From Pyrocephalus nanus (Eukaryota; Chordata; Aves; Passeriformes; Tyrannidae): a DNA stretch of 64,000 bases. The notes beneath the pieces were generated by a model. That model did not search any database, was not told the origin of the DNA, and worked only from the letters and a program-made list of their open reading frames with translations. The DNA lies in assembly GCA_038380795.1 (NCBI GenBank), contig CM076266.1:9322001-9386000 (forward strand), given 5' to 3'. Shown here piece after piece: positions 1 to 13,300 of the stretch; position 1 is the first letter of the stretch, and each line of letters opens with the position of its first letter. A program made the translations under genes and the position numbers.

Positions 1-3000
1 GCAAGCGCAACTTAGAATACACGTGTTATTGTATTTTCCATTCATAATAGAGACATGTACTGAGTTTGTAGTATCCATTTATAACTTCTCTAAAAACTTT
101 CAGGAGCAGGTAGGACTAATAAGAGCTTGCCTAACACGTCTGCTAAACAATGATTGATTTTCTATATTCATACATTACATTTTTCGTATGTGTTTCTTCC
201 TTAATTTGCATTAATGTTGTTATAAAGCTAAAAATCACTCTCTACATGCACAGGTGAACATAGAAAATCAGGATGCAAAAGTGTTTGCTTTGTTGCACAA
301 CAAAAACCCCAACTTTACAAATATTCACATTATTCAAATTATTTCCAAGGGAAGATGACAGGGAGCCTGTATCTCCAATGGGACTGCATTTAACATTTGA
401 TTCTGTTCCTTTCCAGGCACTGAGGTCCCTGCCGTTTATGTGTGTAGTGGCCATAATTGTGGATATTCAGATAGGAGAGGGAAGAGATGAGTCATGATTT
501 GAAAAAAGGACTTAAAAAGGAATTAGAGGTAGCAGCAATCTTTGTGTGCTTTAAGCCTGAACTGGGGGCCAGGGATGTCAAAAGGAAAGCTTTCATTAGC
601 TTCAGCGCCCTCTGACTCAAGTTCTTTTACATTCTGGAGGGCAGGAAGGATTATGTTTTGGAAAGATGCGAGATTGAAATCACACACAGGCATTAAAAAT
701 GCCTCTTCTCTGCCTCAAGTGTGCCACAGCAGCAATTGTGTGACTGGGGGCAGGAATAAGACTGGCAACCCCCGGTCATGAAAGCACAATCTCATTCAGC
801 TCACTTACCAGAGTTGAAAAAAAGCTATTATGTTTTTCCTCAAGTTACCTCTCCAGCTATTTTCCCTCTTCTTTGCATTTTTAGGGATTAGGCACAGAAA
901 AAACTACTAAAATGCCTGGTATTGTGATATTTCCACGAAATAATCACTCAATTTGGACTCTCACAGTTAAGCAATGTTAACTATAAGGCGGTATTTCGAC
1001 TAATTGGCAAAATGACATTTCCTCAATATTACTTTTGTCCTTTTCCCTTCAATATTGAAGGAGAAGTATATGATTTTAGTAGATAAATCTTCTTAAGCCT
1101 CCACTGACAAAAATAGCTTAATAAGATGGAAAATGTTAGACCTCCTCTGGTCTACCTCTCTTTTCTTTCTCCCCCATGCCCAAATCCCCAAAATACATGT
1201 AAAAAAAAATTAATGACAGCATGAAAAAAATAGTAAGACTGCAAGCATGCAGATGTGTAATTTTCACACCTTTTTTTTCCTCATGTAATTGTCTAGAATT
1301 AGCTTTCTAAAGGAAAAAAAATGAAGATACATTATAACTTCTAAATCTCTCTTTTCCATCTTAAAATATTGCTAATACATGGACTGAGAGAGTTATGTCT
1401 ATTTTTACTTTAGAGAATGTAGATAAAAGGCAGGCAAAGCATTTTTTTTTCTGGACTGCTTCACATGCACATACACCCCTTTCCAGTGTTGTTTTAATCT
1501 CAACTGGAGGTGACTACTCATTTGTAAAAGAAAAGAGGTTAAGAGGCACTAAATAAAGATGACAGATAGCTTCATAAAATAATTTAAATTACTCTGAAAA
1601 AGAACTGGGTAGAAAACAAAGATGACGCTGTTTACAGTAACAATATTTAAAATGTATTAATTAAACCCAGAGCAGAACTACAAAAGAGAGAGGTGCTTTG
1701 AAGATGGAAAGCTCTGAATGCCACAGAAAGCTTTGAAGTTTCTCAGTTTCCTTTGTTTCTCACTCATAATACATGAGGACACTCTGCAGTAGCTAAGCTT
1801 TAACTTTCAAGGGACCTTTTTCTGTTTGTTCCACCATTAATGAGAAAAAAAAAAAAATCATACCCAGCTCTTGCTATTCGTCTTTAGAATTCATGGCAGA
1901 GAGATCCACTGCTCTGTGAGAGTTTCTGGTTCCTATTTGGGAAGGCTGATTTAATCTGTTGAAGGTTACACTGCAGTCAGTTGTGCCAAATCTATGCCAG
2001 CCTTTAGGACAAATTAATCAAAGCAGTCACCTAGTACAGCTTCCATTACACGATGGAGGCAAAGGCAGCAATGCTAGAGCCAGAGTTTCTTAAACCTGCT
2101 CTTAAAACCACTGAATTTAAACATTTTAGTTTCATATCCTATTACTTCAATTTCTCTCCATTTCTTTCTAAAATGTTTTCTCTGTCAATCATTTTAGCAG
2201 AAAGACATACCAATAGGAGAAAAAAATTCCTACTGGTACCTTCCTCAGGAGTGAGGATGTACAAATCAAGAGAAGAGCACGAGTTTGAGGACTTTTTCAC
2301 TTCCTGAAAGCTGCTCTTGGGATCAATATTTGAATATATTGAATCAAAAGGAGAACTCGTGCACATCTATAGGTTTCTTGACCTTGCAAGGGGGAAAAAA
2401 CCAACTTGATTTCTTACCCATGATTCCTGCAGTACCAGAGGGGATCCTCTCTTCCCTTCCCCCATATCACTGTAGGTTTAGGTACAGCAGTTCCACTATG
2501 TATATTATGTGCACTATCTCCAGAGATAACATGATCACATTGTCATGCAAACATGCAAATTACCACTTCTAGTTGCCATGGTTTCAAATTGAAACACTGG
2601 CATCCTTTTATCATGGCCCAGCATAACTTACTGTAAAAAAAAAAAAAGGTAGCAAGGCAGCATCCACAGGCCCAGCCAGCATTACACTAGAGAAATTCAG
2701 ATAGCTCTAACCCACCTACTATTTAGAGGACTAAATCCTAGGTATATTTTTTTTAAATTCCACAAGAACTTCTGATCCTGCATCTGGGTCCTGTTAATTA
2801 AAACATTTTTACATAAACTGGCTCACATTGCCTCTAATTTAAAACTAAATGAAAGGAATGAATGTCAGGTTCCCAGCCACAACACAATACCACTGGGAAT
2901 GTGCAGCTTTCCAGTTTTAGCACTCAGAAAATACTGCATTAATGCAGTCAGAGTAGCTTCATGTTGAAAAGGAAGAAAAAAAAAAAAAAAGTTTTACAAG

Positions 3001-5101
3001 TCTATTCATTGATTGCTTTTACAAAGACTTAGGAATGAAATACCACAGAAGAGGTAAAGTCCTGGGAGGGGCAGCTCAAAATTCTGTGCTGTCCTGCTTG
3101 AGGTGCTCCTGAAACCCCCATGTATGAGCCAGAAACAGCACTGCTCTAACTGCCAGCACTGTATTAATGGTTGGAGAGATGTGAACACATCTCTTGGAAA
3201 CACTATGAAGACCTCCAATTTTCCTGTATAAAATTAACCCGCAGATGCTAACAGTTCTGAGTGTCTATTAGCAAAAAACAGGTTCAAAAAAAGGAAAACA
3301 AATGCTGTCTTATGTCTCATCAACTTGCATTTCACTACTGGACAGTTCATTAATTGATTAATTAGATTAACTCCTTAATCTATCTCGTGGTGCCTCTATG
3401 AGGACGCCAAATTTCCAAAGGCCTTGTAAGAGAATTGAAAGAAAGAACCTCCTACACAGGGAGAGTCAGAGGAGCATCTCAACTTAGACACTCTGAACTG
3501 TCCCCTGGGGAATCTTGCCACAGACTGAGATATGCATAAGGTGATTAGGCTTTTAATTTAGCCAAATGAACCAGTTGGCCTGAATTCTGGGGTCATCAAC
3601 ACCTTCCCAAGAGCCCAGTAGTCCATGCCTGGACGGGAACCAACATACAGAATTGACCAACTAAGAAATAAAATGTGAAGGCCAGGCTACACAAGACAAT
3701 TCTTCTTGTGACAAGCCTCAAGAAGGAAACCTGGGAGAACTGTTTTGCCCCTGCTCAAAATATGGGAGCTTGGGCTTGGTCCTCTGCATTAATGAGCATT
3801 GAGGAGCTGCTGGGACTCATCTGGATGTGACTGTGGAGGGATGTGATGCCTCGTTGCTGCTGTCCCTCCAAGAGCAATGTGTGTTCCTCAGAAACCTAAA
3901 GTGGGTATTTTGTTTGTATTTCACCCAAGATAAGAAAAAAATAAAATCAGCTGGCTGAAAGTCAGTAAACCTCCAAATGTTCTACATTTAAAAACAGAAA
4001 GTAAACTAAGATTTAAAGTATTTGCTATACAAGAATGATCACTGTTATCTTCTATCCCCAAAATTAATATTTATCATACTTAATTAAACTCTCTCTTACA
4101 TCCATGTACACTCCACTTCAAGTCTGAATACTAAATATTATTAATTATTATGGCTAGTACACTGATTCATGCAAATACATGTCACACACTTCTAGAGTCT
4201 AAAGAGGCAGTCAGTTGTCATTATGGGAAGTCCCAAGACATGAGCTCTGGCACTGCAGAATTTATAGAAGGTTTTCTGTGTGTTTGTGACTTCTTTCAGT
4301 AAGTTAAAATAGCACATCACTTCACATTGCCTTGAAGCCTCCGTGCCTTTTTTTCAGGAGCTTTAAGGTAACTTTTCCCCTGCCTGTGGCAACTGTGCCC
4401 TCAAATCAGTGACAAAGAATGTTTTGGGGTTTTTTAATTAATGATTTTTAGTGTCAAGGAGAGATGTGATCTCTTGGTTGACCATTTGGACCACACAGTA
4501 AGGTCCTTAAGTGAGTATTCCAGCAATTATTTCAGGACAGCCCTCCTGTTTCCAGTGTAAGAGGACCTCCAGTGGTCTTTCTATATTTTTTAGATTAGGA
4601 AATTTATTAGAAAAAATGCTTTTTCACCCATACTCTCATTTGTAGGTAGCTGTATGCATCAAACAAGAATTCTGGCACTTTTACAACAGACTATATCAAG
4701 TGTTATTCTTTACAAAACTATAATCTGTAACTCCAAGTGTTATAAATCTAATTATTATATTTGAATAAAATTGTAGCAATTAATATTCACAGTTGTGGAG
4801 TCACAGAACCCAAGCTACACCTTGGGATTCTTTGTTACTCCTTTTGATTAGTATCCAGTTGCTTTCAGTTGTCATCTCTCTCCTCTGTAAATACCTTGGT
4901 TAATAGTTGAATTAAACCAAACACTTCATGTGACACAAAAGAAGTTTTGATTTATGGAGGCTGGGGCTGTTGCACTCAGGAAGCCTTATCATCCTTTTAA
5001 AGAAGAGTTAATGAAATTTTCACACCCAGGAAACACACATACCCTTATATCCAAATACTAATTTATTCTATTTTTTCTTTGACATATGATACTTTCCCCA
5101 G

Positions 5102-5125
5102 AAAAAAAAAAAAAAAAAAAAAAAA
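5102..5125. repeat. Poly-A run (24 bp)
   Basis: Uninterrupted adenine run. The sequence to its left (5040-5100) shows no open frame or repeat family that would make it a retrocopy tail. Confidence 0.95.
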
Positions 5126-6499
5126 GGTAGCATATGATTTGTCTTAAGTAGGAAAAGCAGCATAATTTTAATGTCTATTTTTGTATTAAGTCTCCTAAGA
5201 CAAATGTTCTGCCCCATCTGCTAGCATAAACTGAAAGGCTCCAAAATCCCTTCCCCTCCATTTCTCGCTGGTGTTTATCCTCTGATGTGTTCTCTGCACC
5301 TACTCTTTCTCTGCAACATGTGCTTGTCAGATGGTTTGGAAATATGTAACTGCCTTGTGGCTACTCTGTTTGAAGTAGCTTTGACATTCACATCTCTTGA
5401 ACATTGTAGTCTTTGAAACGAATGGAAGAAAAAAACTGTCCTAAAGCAGACTTTGTTACCATTGTTACCTCATTGATTTCAGATAAATTCAAGTAGAAAT
5501 AAATCTGGACCAATAGCATCCAAGACAGCATTATTCTGTTAGGAGCACTTAAGAATGTCCTAATTAGTCTAAATTGCCATTATGATATCAAGCTGCAAAT
5601 GCAAACATCCCTTAAATGCAGAGCCCCTAATACAATAATACAGTGGTAAAAAGCCAAAAGCAGGCAGAATACAGTAAGTGTGTCACCTGGTAACACAACT
5701 GATGGCATAAATAATTTGCTTAAAACCCTGTTTCCAACTATGAATGAGCCTAAATACTGAGGGAAGCCTAGGCAGAAATGGGGCCTTTTAGAAATATTTT
5801 CCAGAACAGTGATGCAAAATAAGTCAGGCCATTTCTGAGTCAGAGGTGGTGTTTTCTGTTTTACCAGTTAATGGTTTCTATTCTTACACTAACTTGTGCA
5901 TTAGTTTTTTTTTTTTCCAATCCACATGAACTGCAGTATTCAAACCAAACTTTGACAAGGTCTTTGTCTGCTTTGTAGTGCATTGTTTGCAAAGCCTTCT
6001 TCCTGCTTGTTGTCAGCTTGGTTCCAAACAGTCAGCAGTGAGGATATTGCATATGCAATGTTAGAAGGACTGTTTACTGTGTAAAACATAATAAAATTGA
6101 TAGCCCTTAGTTCCTATCCTAAAGACAGAAGAAATATTCAAATCCTCCACAATGACCTCATGCCAATCATGATTTTACAGACCTCTACCGTATCTTTCCA
6201 TCAGTCATATCACTTTAAACAGACTCTTATTCTATTTAATCTTTCCCTGCACACCAGATGTTCCATACCTTTGATCTTCCCTGTCACTCCTCTCTATATC
6301 TTGCCCATAATAATATACTTTTTGGAGGTGAGGGGAGCAGAGCTTCATGCATTTAGGAACTCAGGCACAGAACGATTTTGTAACAATGACATAATGAAGT
6401 TTTCACTTTTTTCCTCTCTTTGCTCCCCTAACCTCTAATTTGCTTTCATTGCTGCTGTTGAGCACTGAACTGGCATTTTCATAGAACTATATATTATAA

Positions 6500-7190
6500 C
6501 CAGAAATGTCATTCCTGAGTACTTCCAGTTAACTCACTGTCCATCACTGTATATGCAACGTTAGGACTGAGGGTTTTTTTACCCCGTAAGTATCACATAA
6601 CGTTTATAGAAATTGAATTTCATTTGCTAATTTATTGCCCGGTCACTCATATGTCCTTCTTCAATGTTACACAGTCAGCCCTTGTCTTGAATATCTTGAA
6701 TATCTCAAATTCCTCAGCAAGTTATTCTGTCCTTTTTACAGATCATTTATGAATCTGTTGAAGAGCACAAACCTCTGTGGAATTCAGCTGGCGACACCTC
6801 TGCATTGTGAAAATGGAACATTTATTCTTACCCTCAACCGCCTCTTTTTTTACTGACTATTTATCCATGGGAAGACCTCCCTATTATCCCAGAGCAACTC
6901 AGCTGCTTTGTTGAAAGATATTGCTGAAAGCCTTTTGGAATTCCATGGGAGCCATATCAATGGTATCTCCCTCCAACACACACTTGTTACTGAATTCAAA
7001 GGCCTGAAGTTGGGAGGCAAGGACTTTCTTTTTCAAAAGTTGAGCCACTTCTATTATGCCATACAAGCCTACGTGTCCACTAATTTAGTACTTAGAATAA
7101 TTTACACTAATTTTTCAAATAGAGATATCGGGTTTAGTGATTTGTCATTTCTGTCAGTCTTTTCTGTGACCTTTTTAACAAACTAGTATT
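6500..7190 (-). mobile_element. Ancient CR1/L3-type LINE fragment (reverse transcriptase region)
   Basis: Very diverged, but it keeps the antisense order of a vertebrate CR1/L3-class LINE: tgaatttcatttgctaattt and ttgcccggtcac (6615-6645), acagatcatttatgaatctg with gttgaagagcac (6740-6770), aatggaacatttattcttac (6812-6832), tgactatttatccatgggaa, and gaaagccttttggaattcca (6927-6946). Read on the minus strand, the last block gives EFQKAFS, a decayed form of the LINE LDFQKAFDKV reverse-transcriptase motif. Similarity may continue to about 7.85 kb, but I cannot fix the end. Borders are approximate. Confidence 0.7.
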
Positions 7191-8387
7191 CTATTTACCA
7201 TCTTTCAGTCTGTTGGGATGAGGCTTTCCCATGACACTCACTCACTCAGATACTTCATTCTGGAGGGTTTGGATGATTTTGAAAAAGTATAATCTGGCCA
7301 TGATGACACATTATTCGTAATTTTGTCTAATCTTGTTCCATAGATTCAATCTCAGACATTGTCTGATGAGTTTCCCATAAAGGATTCATTCCTAGAAACC
7401 TTGCTAAATACTTGAATAGTGAGCATAGGTTTATCAAATTAACTAATTTTTTTCACTTATGGTGTCATTTTCTCAAAGCTGTTTTTCAAAGCCTTTGATC
7501 CTATGGACTCCATGAAAGGCTTCCTGTCCCCACTGGGTTTGCAAATTATTTAGTATTGGTTTCTAAGAATTTTGCAGGTTTCTTGTCTGATCTTTTTTGC
7601 CTACTTGACTACTTTTTTATTCTTCCCTTGTCATTACCATCCTTTTTATTCTTCTCTTGAACATACCTGAGATTTCCTCAGATATCTTCAAGTATCTTCC
7701 ATTTTCATCCTGTCTTACCATATTGTCTGGATTTTGGTCTTCCTGAAGTATATTTACTAAATTGAGTGAATTTAGCTGTAGTTCCTGGTATGATGTCTTT
7801 AAATAATCTCCACTGAATATATCTAACATTTTTCACAGCCCCTTTAGTATATTTTTAACTATGAATCTTCCCACTTAATGTGCCTTCTGTTTTTGAAATT
7901 AGGCACAAGAATAGTGGATTTTTTTGCGTTTGCTGGCATGCTCAGTCTGAGTAAAACATGGTTTCTGTTACAGAGAAGTTCATTGAGAGAAACATTATCA
8001 ATCAATTCTTTCACCAGTGCTCAGGACCAAGCTGAACTACTCACAGGTTCCCTACTTCCATCAGAAACTCATTAATGGAGCCAAAAAACATAGATGTGGC
8101 AATTAATCCAGACAGGACACAGTATCTGTTATCTCATTCAGCATGTCTCTTTATCCATTGTAAGTTTTATCGTATTCCTCTTCTATATTTCATATTTTAT
8201 TACTTGTTTATGTAATTTTTATTTTTATTCTGTTCTTCTGAATTCATTTTCCTATTTAGAGCTGTAGTTTCAATCATAACTCACTGACATCGCTTTCCAT
8301 AATGTGCTAATCTGATCTGATTGTTGGCTTTCTTTAACATGTAAAAACTTGAAACTAAAACTCCACAAAATTCAACACTTTGTATGC

Positions 8388-8767
8388 TAGAATCTTAGAA
8401 TGATAGAATTTTTTAGGTTGTAAAACACCTCTAAGATCAGAGTCCAACCATTAATCCAGCACTGCCAGGCCCACCACCAAACTATGTCCCTCCGTGACAC
8501 GTGTACACAGCTTTCAGATAGCTCCAGGGATGGTAACTACACCACTTCCCTGGACAGCCTGTTCTGATGCTTGACTACTTTTCTATGAAGCAATATTTCC
8601 TAATATTCCATCTAAACCTTCCCTAGCACAACCTGAGGTCATTTCCGCATGTGTGTTGCTTGTTACTTGTGGGAAAGATGGACCCACGTCCTGGCTCAGC
8701 CTCATTTCAGCTGGTTGTAGAGAGCTCCCCTGAGACTCCTTTTCTCCAGGCTAAACACTGTACCAGG
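8388..8767 (-). mobile_element. CR1 LINE 3' end, diverged
   Basis: Reverse-complement CR1 tail. The terminal motif appears as tagaatcttagaatgatag, followed by the diverged block aaaacacctctaagatcaga and gagtccaacc, then ccacttccctggacagcctg, accttccctagcacaacctg and finally gagctcccctgagactcc and ttctccaggctaaaca. The order and wording match antisense CR1. Divergence is visibly higher than in the 36.0 kb copy. Confidence 0.88.
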
Positions 8768-9207
8768 TACCTGTACTGACTGAGCTTTCCTTCCAAATTC
8801 ACAATGTGTTTCTTAGGTCAATAGATAGGCACTCTGGCTTTTACTTAAATTGAGGATGAGTCTTGGGAATCCATCTATCCCCATTACTCTTGGGAGACAG
8901 CCCTGACTAGGTGACTCAAAGTGTTGCTGCTAAGGCCAGCTTCTCATTTGGGCAAATTGCAAGGAGTCTGAACAAAAGCCAACTACAGACCTTCTCCAGG
9001 CACAGGGAAGAGAACTGGTGATACATTTTTGGGGTACCCTGCAATTCAAAGCACTCTATATCTATGACCTCCCTATGACATAGCATGGGGATGTAGCTAT
9101 TAGCAGTCATCACCTTTGGTAAAAGGACACTGCAGACTCTACAGAGAAACATTTATGGACAAAATAATAATTGATTTCCATAATTAATAGGATCACCAAA
9201 CATCTCC

Positions 9208-9580
9208 TAGAATCATAGAGTATCCTGGGTTGGAAAGGACTTTAAAAATTACCCCATTCAGCTTGGCCTGAACACTTCCAGGAATGGGGTACCCACGACT
9301 TCTCTGGGCAACTTGTTCCAGTGCATCGTCAAGAATTTCTTCCTGGTATCTAATCAAAACCTGCTCTCTCTCAGTTTAAAACCATTGCCTCTTGCCCTGT
9401 CACTATCTGCCTGTATAAAAAGTCCCTCTCCCTCATTTTTATTGGTCTCCCTAAGGTACTGGAAGGTCAGAATGGGGTCTCCCCAAGGCCTCCTCTTCTC
9501 CACGGTGAACAACTCCAGTTCCCTCAGCCTCTCTTCATAGGAGAGGTGCTCCAGCTCTCCGATCATGCCAATGATCAATG
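9208..9580 (-). mobile_element. CR1 LINE 3' end
   Basis: Antisense CR1 tail. It starts tagaatcatagagtatcctg, then gggttggaaaggacttta, aacacttccaggaatggg, acttctctgggcaactt, agtttaaaaccattgcctct, ggtctccccaaggcctcctc and ends near gaggtgctccagctctccga. It is 5'-truncated and sits about 0.4 kb from the copy at 8.4 kb in the same orientation. The open frames of about 75 codons over it on both strands are repeat-derived. Confidence 0.92.
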
Positions 9581-10224
9581 CCATTTATCCAGACACAATC
9601 CACCAATGGAAACACTCAAAATACTATTTACAGTTCAGAAAACTACGGCATGACTCACAGAGATTTTAATAAGATTGCAGTCAGGCAACAAATAAGCAGA
9701 AGCTGAAGCAGGGGTGTTGAATACAAAGAAGCCTGAGCAATTTTGTGCTATTAGCACACTGTGGAAATCTCGGTATGATTCAAGTGATAAAATATTTTTT
9801 CCATACATTACACATGCACATATGACGTGCAATTTTCTGTAACACAAGCATCCTTACTTTTTAAGGAAAAAAAATGTACACGTGTTCTGGCTTCACCTAT
9901 GGGGAAGGAGACGCAGGATCCTCAAAACTCTAAATTGTGCAGCAAACCTTCCCCTTGCTTTGTGGCATGCAGAGGAAATGCACACTTTAGTCTCACCTAA
10001 GAAGGCTGATAGACAGAGTTCAGGAGCATCATACAGACTACTGTGAGTAAAGAAATGGAACTCTTTACTAACACTGCTCACAGACAGTGAGGAATAGGAA
10101 ATAAAACTCAATTGCTGGGGACACTAAGAAGCTGTGCAACCAGAGGTGTTTCTCATCACCCCACACATTACAGTTTCTCCTTCAGAACTCCTCTCCTCTG
10201 AGGATTGAACAGCTCTTTACAAAC

Positions 10225-10345
10225 TTTGATAAAGCTCAGAAAACTTTCTCTCTGTGTTAGACTTTCTGTTATTTTTACCACTTAGAGGAAGAAATAAGGG
10301 ACTTCACTAAGGTCACACAAATGGCACTGCTTAAATTAAAGGTGT
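10225..10345 (-). mobile_element. MIR-like ancient SINE fragment
   Basis: Contains cacttagaggaagaaataag and ggacttcactaaggtcacac followed by aaatggcactgc. This resembles the antisense MIR core (agaggttaagtgacttgcccaaggtcacac, given here in memory order only as a landmark). It is short and strongly diverged, and the borders are approximate. Confidence 0.5.
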
Positions 10346-13300
10346 GTGTGACAAACTGATTGAGTTTAATGTGTGGAAGATTGTGAGGAGACTATCAAAC
10401 ACTCATTGTCCTCTCAGATCCTCTGTCCTCAGCCAAAAAAAACCTCAAACAAAAAAGTGAGATAGTGTAAACAAAATAATAGTGTCTACAGGGAAATCTG
10501 CATCAGCTTAACTAAGTAACTTTCAAAATACTTCATCTTAACCAATTAAACTGGTTACTTCCCTATTTTATATTTCAAATAGGCTTTTACTTTCCTAACA
10601 CATGCACTGGTAAAATGTAAATTCAGGCAACAATCAAAAAATTAAAATTCTATATGATCAGCACAATATATTATTGTTATTACCAAAAAGCACTGGAGTT
10701 CACTAGATGACAAAAGCACAGATGTACCAACTTTCCTTCTCCTTCTCCTTCCATCTTAGTCTTATAGAAGGAAAAGCTCTTTCCAATGTCCCTTTAATTA
10801 TTACTGGGTCTTGAATACAAAGGCTGCAAATGCATTCACCTGAACTGTATATATTTTAAAGTCTGATCCAACATACACATAAATAAATAACCGGCAATGT
10901 GATTGTAAGACAGGATACGGGAGGAACCACAAGTACATTCAAATGTTTGGTAGTTGGGATACCCAAGAGTAAAGAGAAGACATTTCTTTCTCCAGGAGTG
11001 CCTATACATTGTTACTCTGCATCGTCACTGAAAGGTGGCAAAAATAGTACATACAATATTCAAATTTCTGAATTCTTTCCTATTCCACCCTGAGAATCCC
11101 AACCACCAGGCCAGTGTCTGGCTGCCTCAGGCTGGTCACTTCTGGAGCAGATGCTGCTCAGCTCCCTGACTGGCAAGTTTCTACAGCAAGGGCAGGAAAG
11201 ACGTTTCCCCTTTTTTCACCTGTAAATGCCTAGTAGTCTGGGCCTCTTTAGAGTCAACTTCAAGGCTGGGAAAACTGTGCTTTCCAGTCTCCCTGAGGTA
11301 TGATAGGTGTGGATTCTTGAGTACCCCACTTCTTGGGGAAGAATAATTATATTTTTCTTCCTTCTGTCCATTTATCTTCAGGAAGAGCTCTTTTTCCTAA
11401 TTTTCATCTCTATCCAGGTAGACAAGCTCTGTTAATGCAAGAAAACTGAGATAAGCTATTTGTCCATTTCCCCCACTGGCTAGCAATAGGTGGCTTCCAG
11501 CTCACCATTTATATGTGTGAATCCCTTAATTTGTAGATCCTATGGCCTTACTTATGTTTGTAATTGTCTGTTTCTTGTGCAGTCACAAGTAAAATATTAG
11601 AAACTAAGAGGGTTGTGGTTCAGTAAAGGCCTGAAATGAGTAGTGAACCAGCCAAGGTACCTAAGTGTGGTAACCTCATTATCCCAGAGTACATTTTTTA
11701 AAAAATTATAAAGATTATCAGCTTTAAAACTTTAATTACCAGGGAAATTCAGGCATCAGTGGCAAATAAACAGAAGAGAAATGGGAGAGTACTGTAGGTT
11801 TATACATGTGAATAGTAGCTGGTTTACACCATCATGGCTTGTTTTTGCTTGGAAGTGAATCACTGGCACCTGAAAAGTCAAAGTTGCTTATAAAAATATA
11901 TATTAAAAAAAACTATATTCAAAATGCTTGAGCAAATCCTTAGGGCAGACAGAGCTGAAGTCTAAATGTCACTGCTCTTTTGGAGACAAGATCAACCTAT
12001 AACCTTATCAGAACACAAATTATGTCAGTGAACAACATCCAAAACCTGCAGAGGCATTTGAGAGATTTTTGGCATTCTAATTTATGGATTTCAGTTGCTG
12101 TTTTCTAACTTTCAGGCCGCTCAGAAAAAGACAGGTTTTTTCTTTAGTTGATTCTTTTTTTATTATTTGTTACGAAAGTCCTGGAAATCTATCACTTTTA
12201 TCCTTGTGCATTTTGATGATGCATAATACTGATTAGGAAGTGTCTCAGCTGGTAATAAGTTCCCCTCATAAATTTTTTTTTTCCAAATGCTGTTTTTATG
12301 CAGTTCATACAGGAATCCAATTAGCATATCATTGTGACTGATTAAATATGCCTCACGTAAATTTACATGTCAAAATACATACTGTACTTAAACAAACAGA
12401 CAAGGATGCCAGTCTTCTGTAAACAGCTTTGCATGCATAAGCTAACTCAGAAACACAAAAGCTTATATTTAAATTCTCAATGACTACCTGAATAGAGTGA
12501 AAGGGAGACAGAAAGGTAATGTTACTCATGCATGAAGTGAGAGAATGAATATAGACATTTGTTTCTCTTTGTCTCTGAAGAAAACTATTGACAAGAGATT
12601 CCCCATCTGCATATGAGGCTGTCACGTCAGATTAGCTCATCAGGTAATGGAAATTTGGCCTCTGATCCAGAAAAGGTCCCTGTGCACTAAGAATCAAGAC
12701 TGTTTCAAAGAGATTGTATTATCTTAGACAGCAGGATTAAATTAATATGGGAATGACTTCTACTGGAGGAAATTTTTTGTTAAACATGTGCTAATGTTTA
12801 TTATGCAGAGCATCCACTTCTCATAAGTGATCTTTCTTGACATTTATTCATTACTTTTTGACCTTCCTTGCAACTGAAAAACAAACAAGTAAGTGCCCCC
12901 TCTCTGAAGCATGGAACCAAGACCTCTAAAGACTCATTCATGCTAGTGAACATTATGAAGAAGTAGAAGAAATTACACTGTTGTCAGATAGATCAAATTA
13001 ACCCCCCCAAAGTGGAAAAATAATTGTGGTCAATTAAAGAGGACTTGGCTCGCTAGTAGATGTTGTAGCTGCTCTTCTTAACCAGCAAAGAGAAAAATTT
13101 AGTTTTAATCTTTTTTTCAATTAATAGTTGGCAAATTCACATTAATATAAAACAAAGGAAGGACTTTGAGATGAGTCACCAAACTGCTGAGCAGTGCCCA
13201 CATATGAGGGGACAGTGCAGTGTTCCCTTTGCTCTCGCGTGCTCTAGGTCGGGGAATATCCCATTATTCCATGCAAAGCCTAACAATTTCTGGAGGAAAG

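Noticed and set aside
9997..10042. Splice-like borders on both strands around the same 40-44 nt
   Set aside because: The same short interval looks like an exon on either strand with different peptides, showing how easily such pairs arise by chance.
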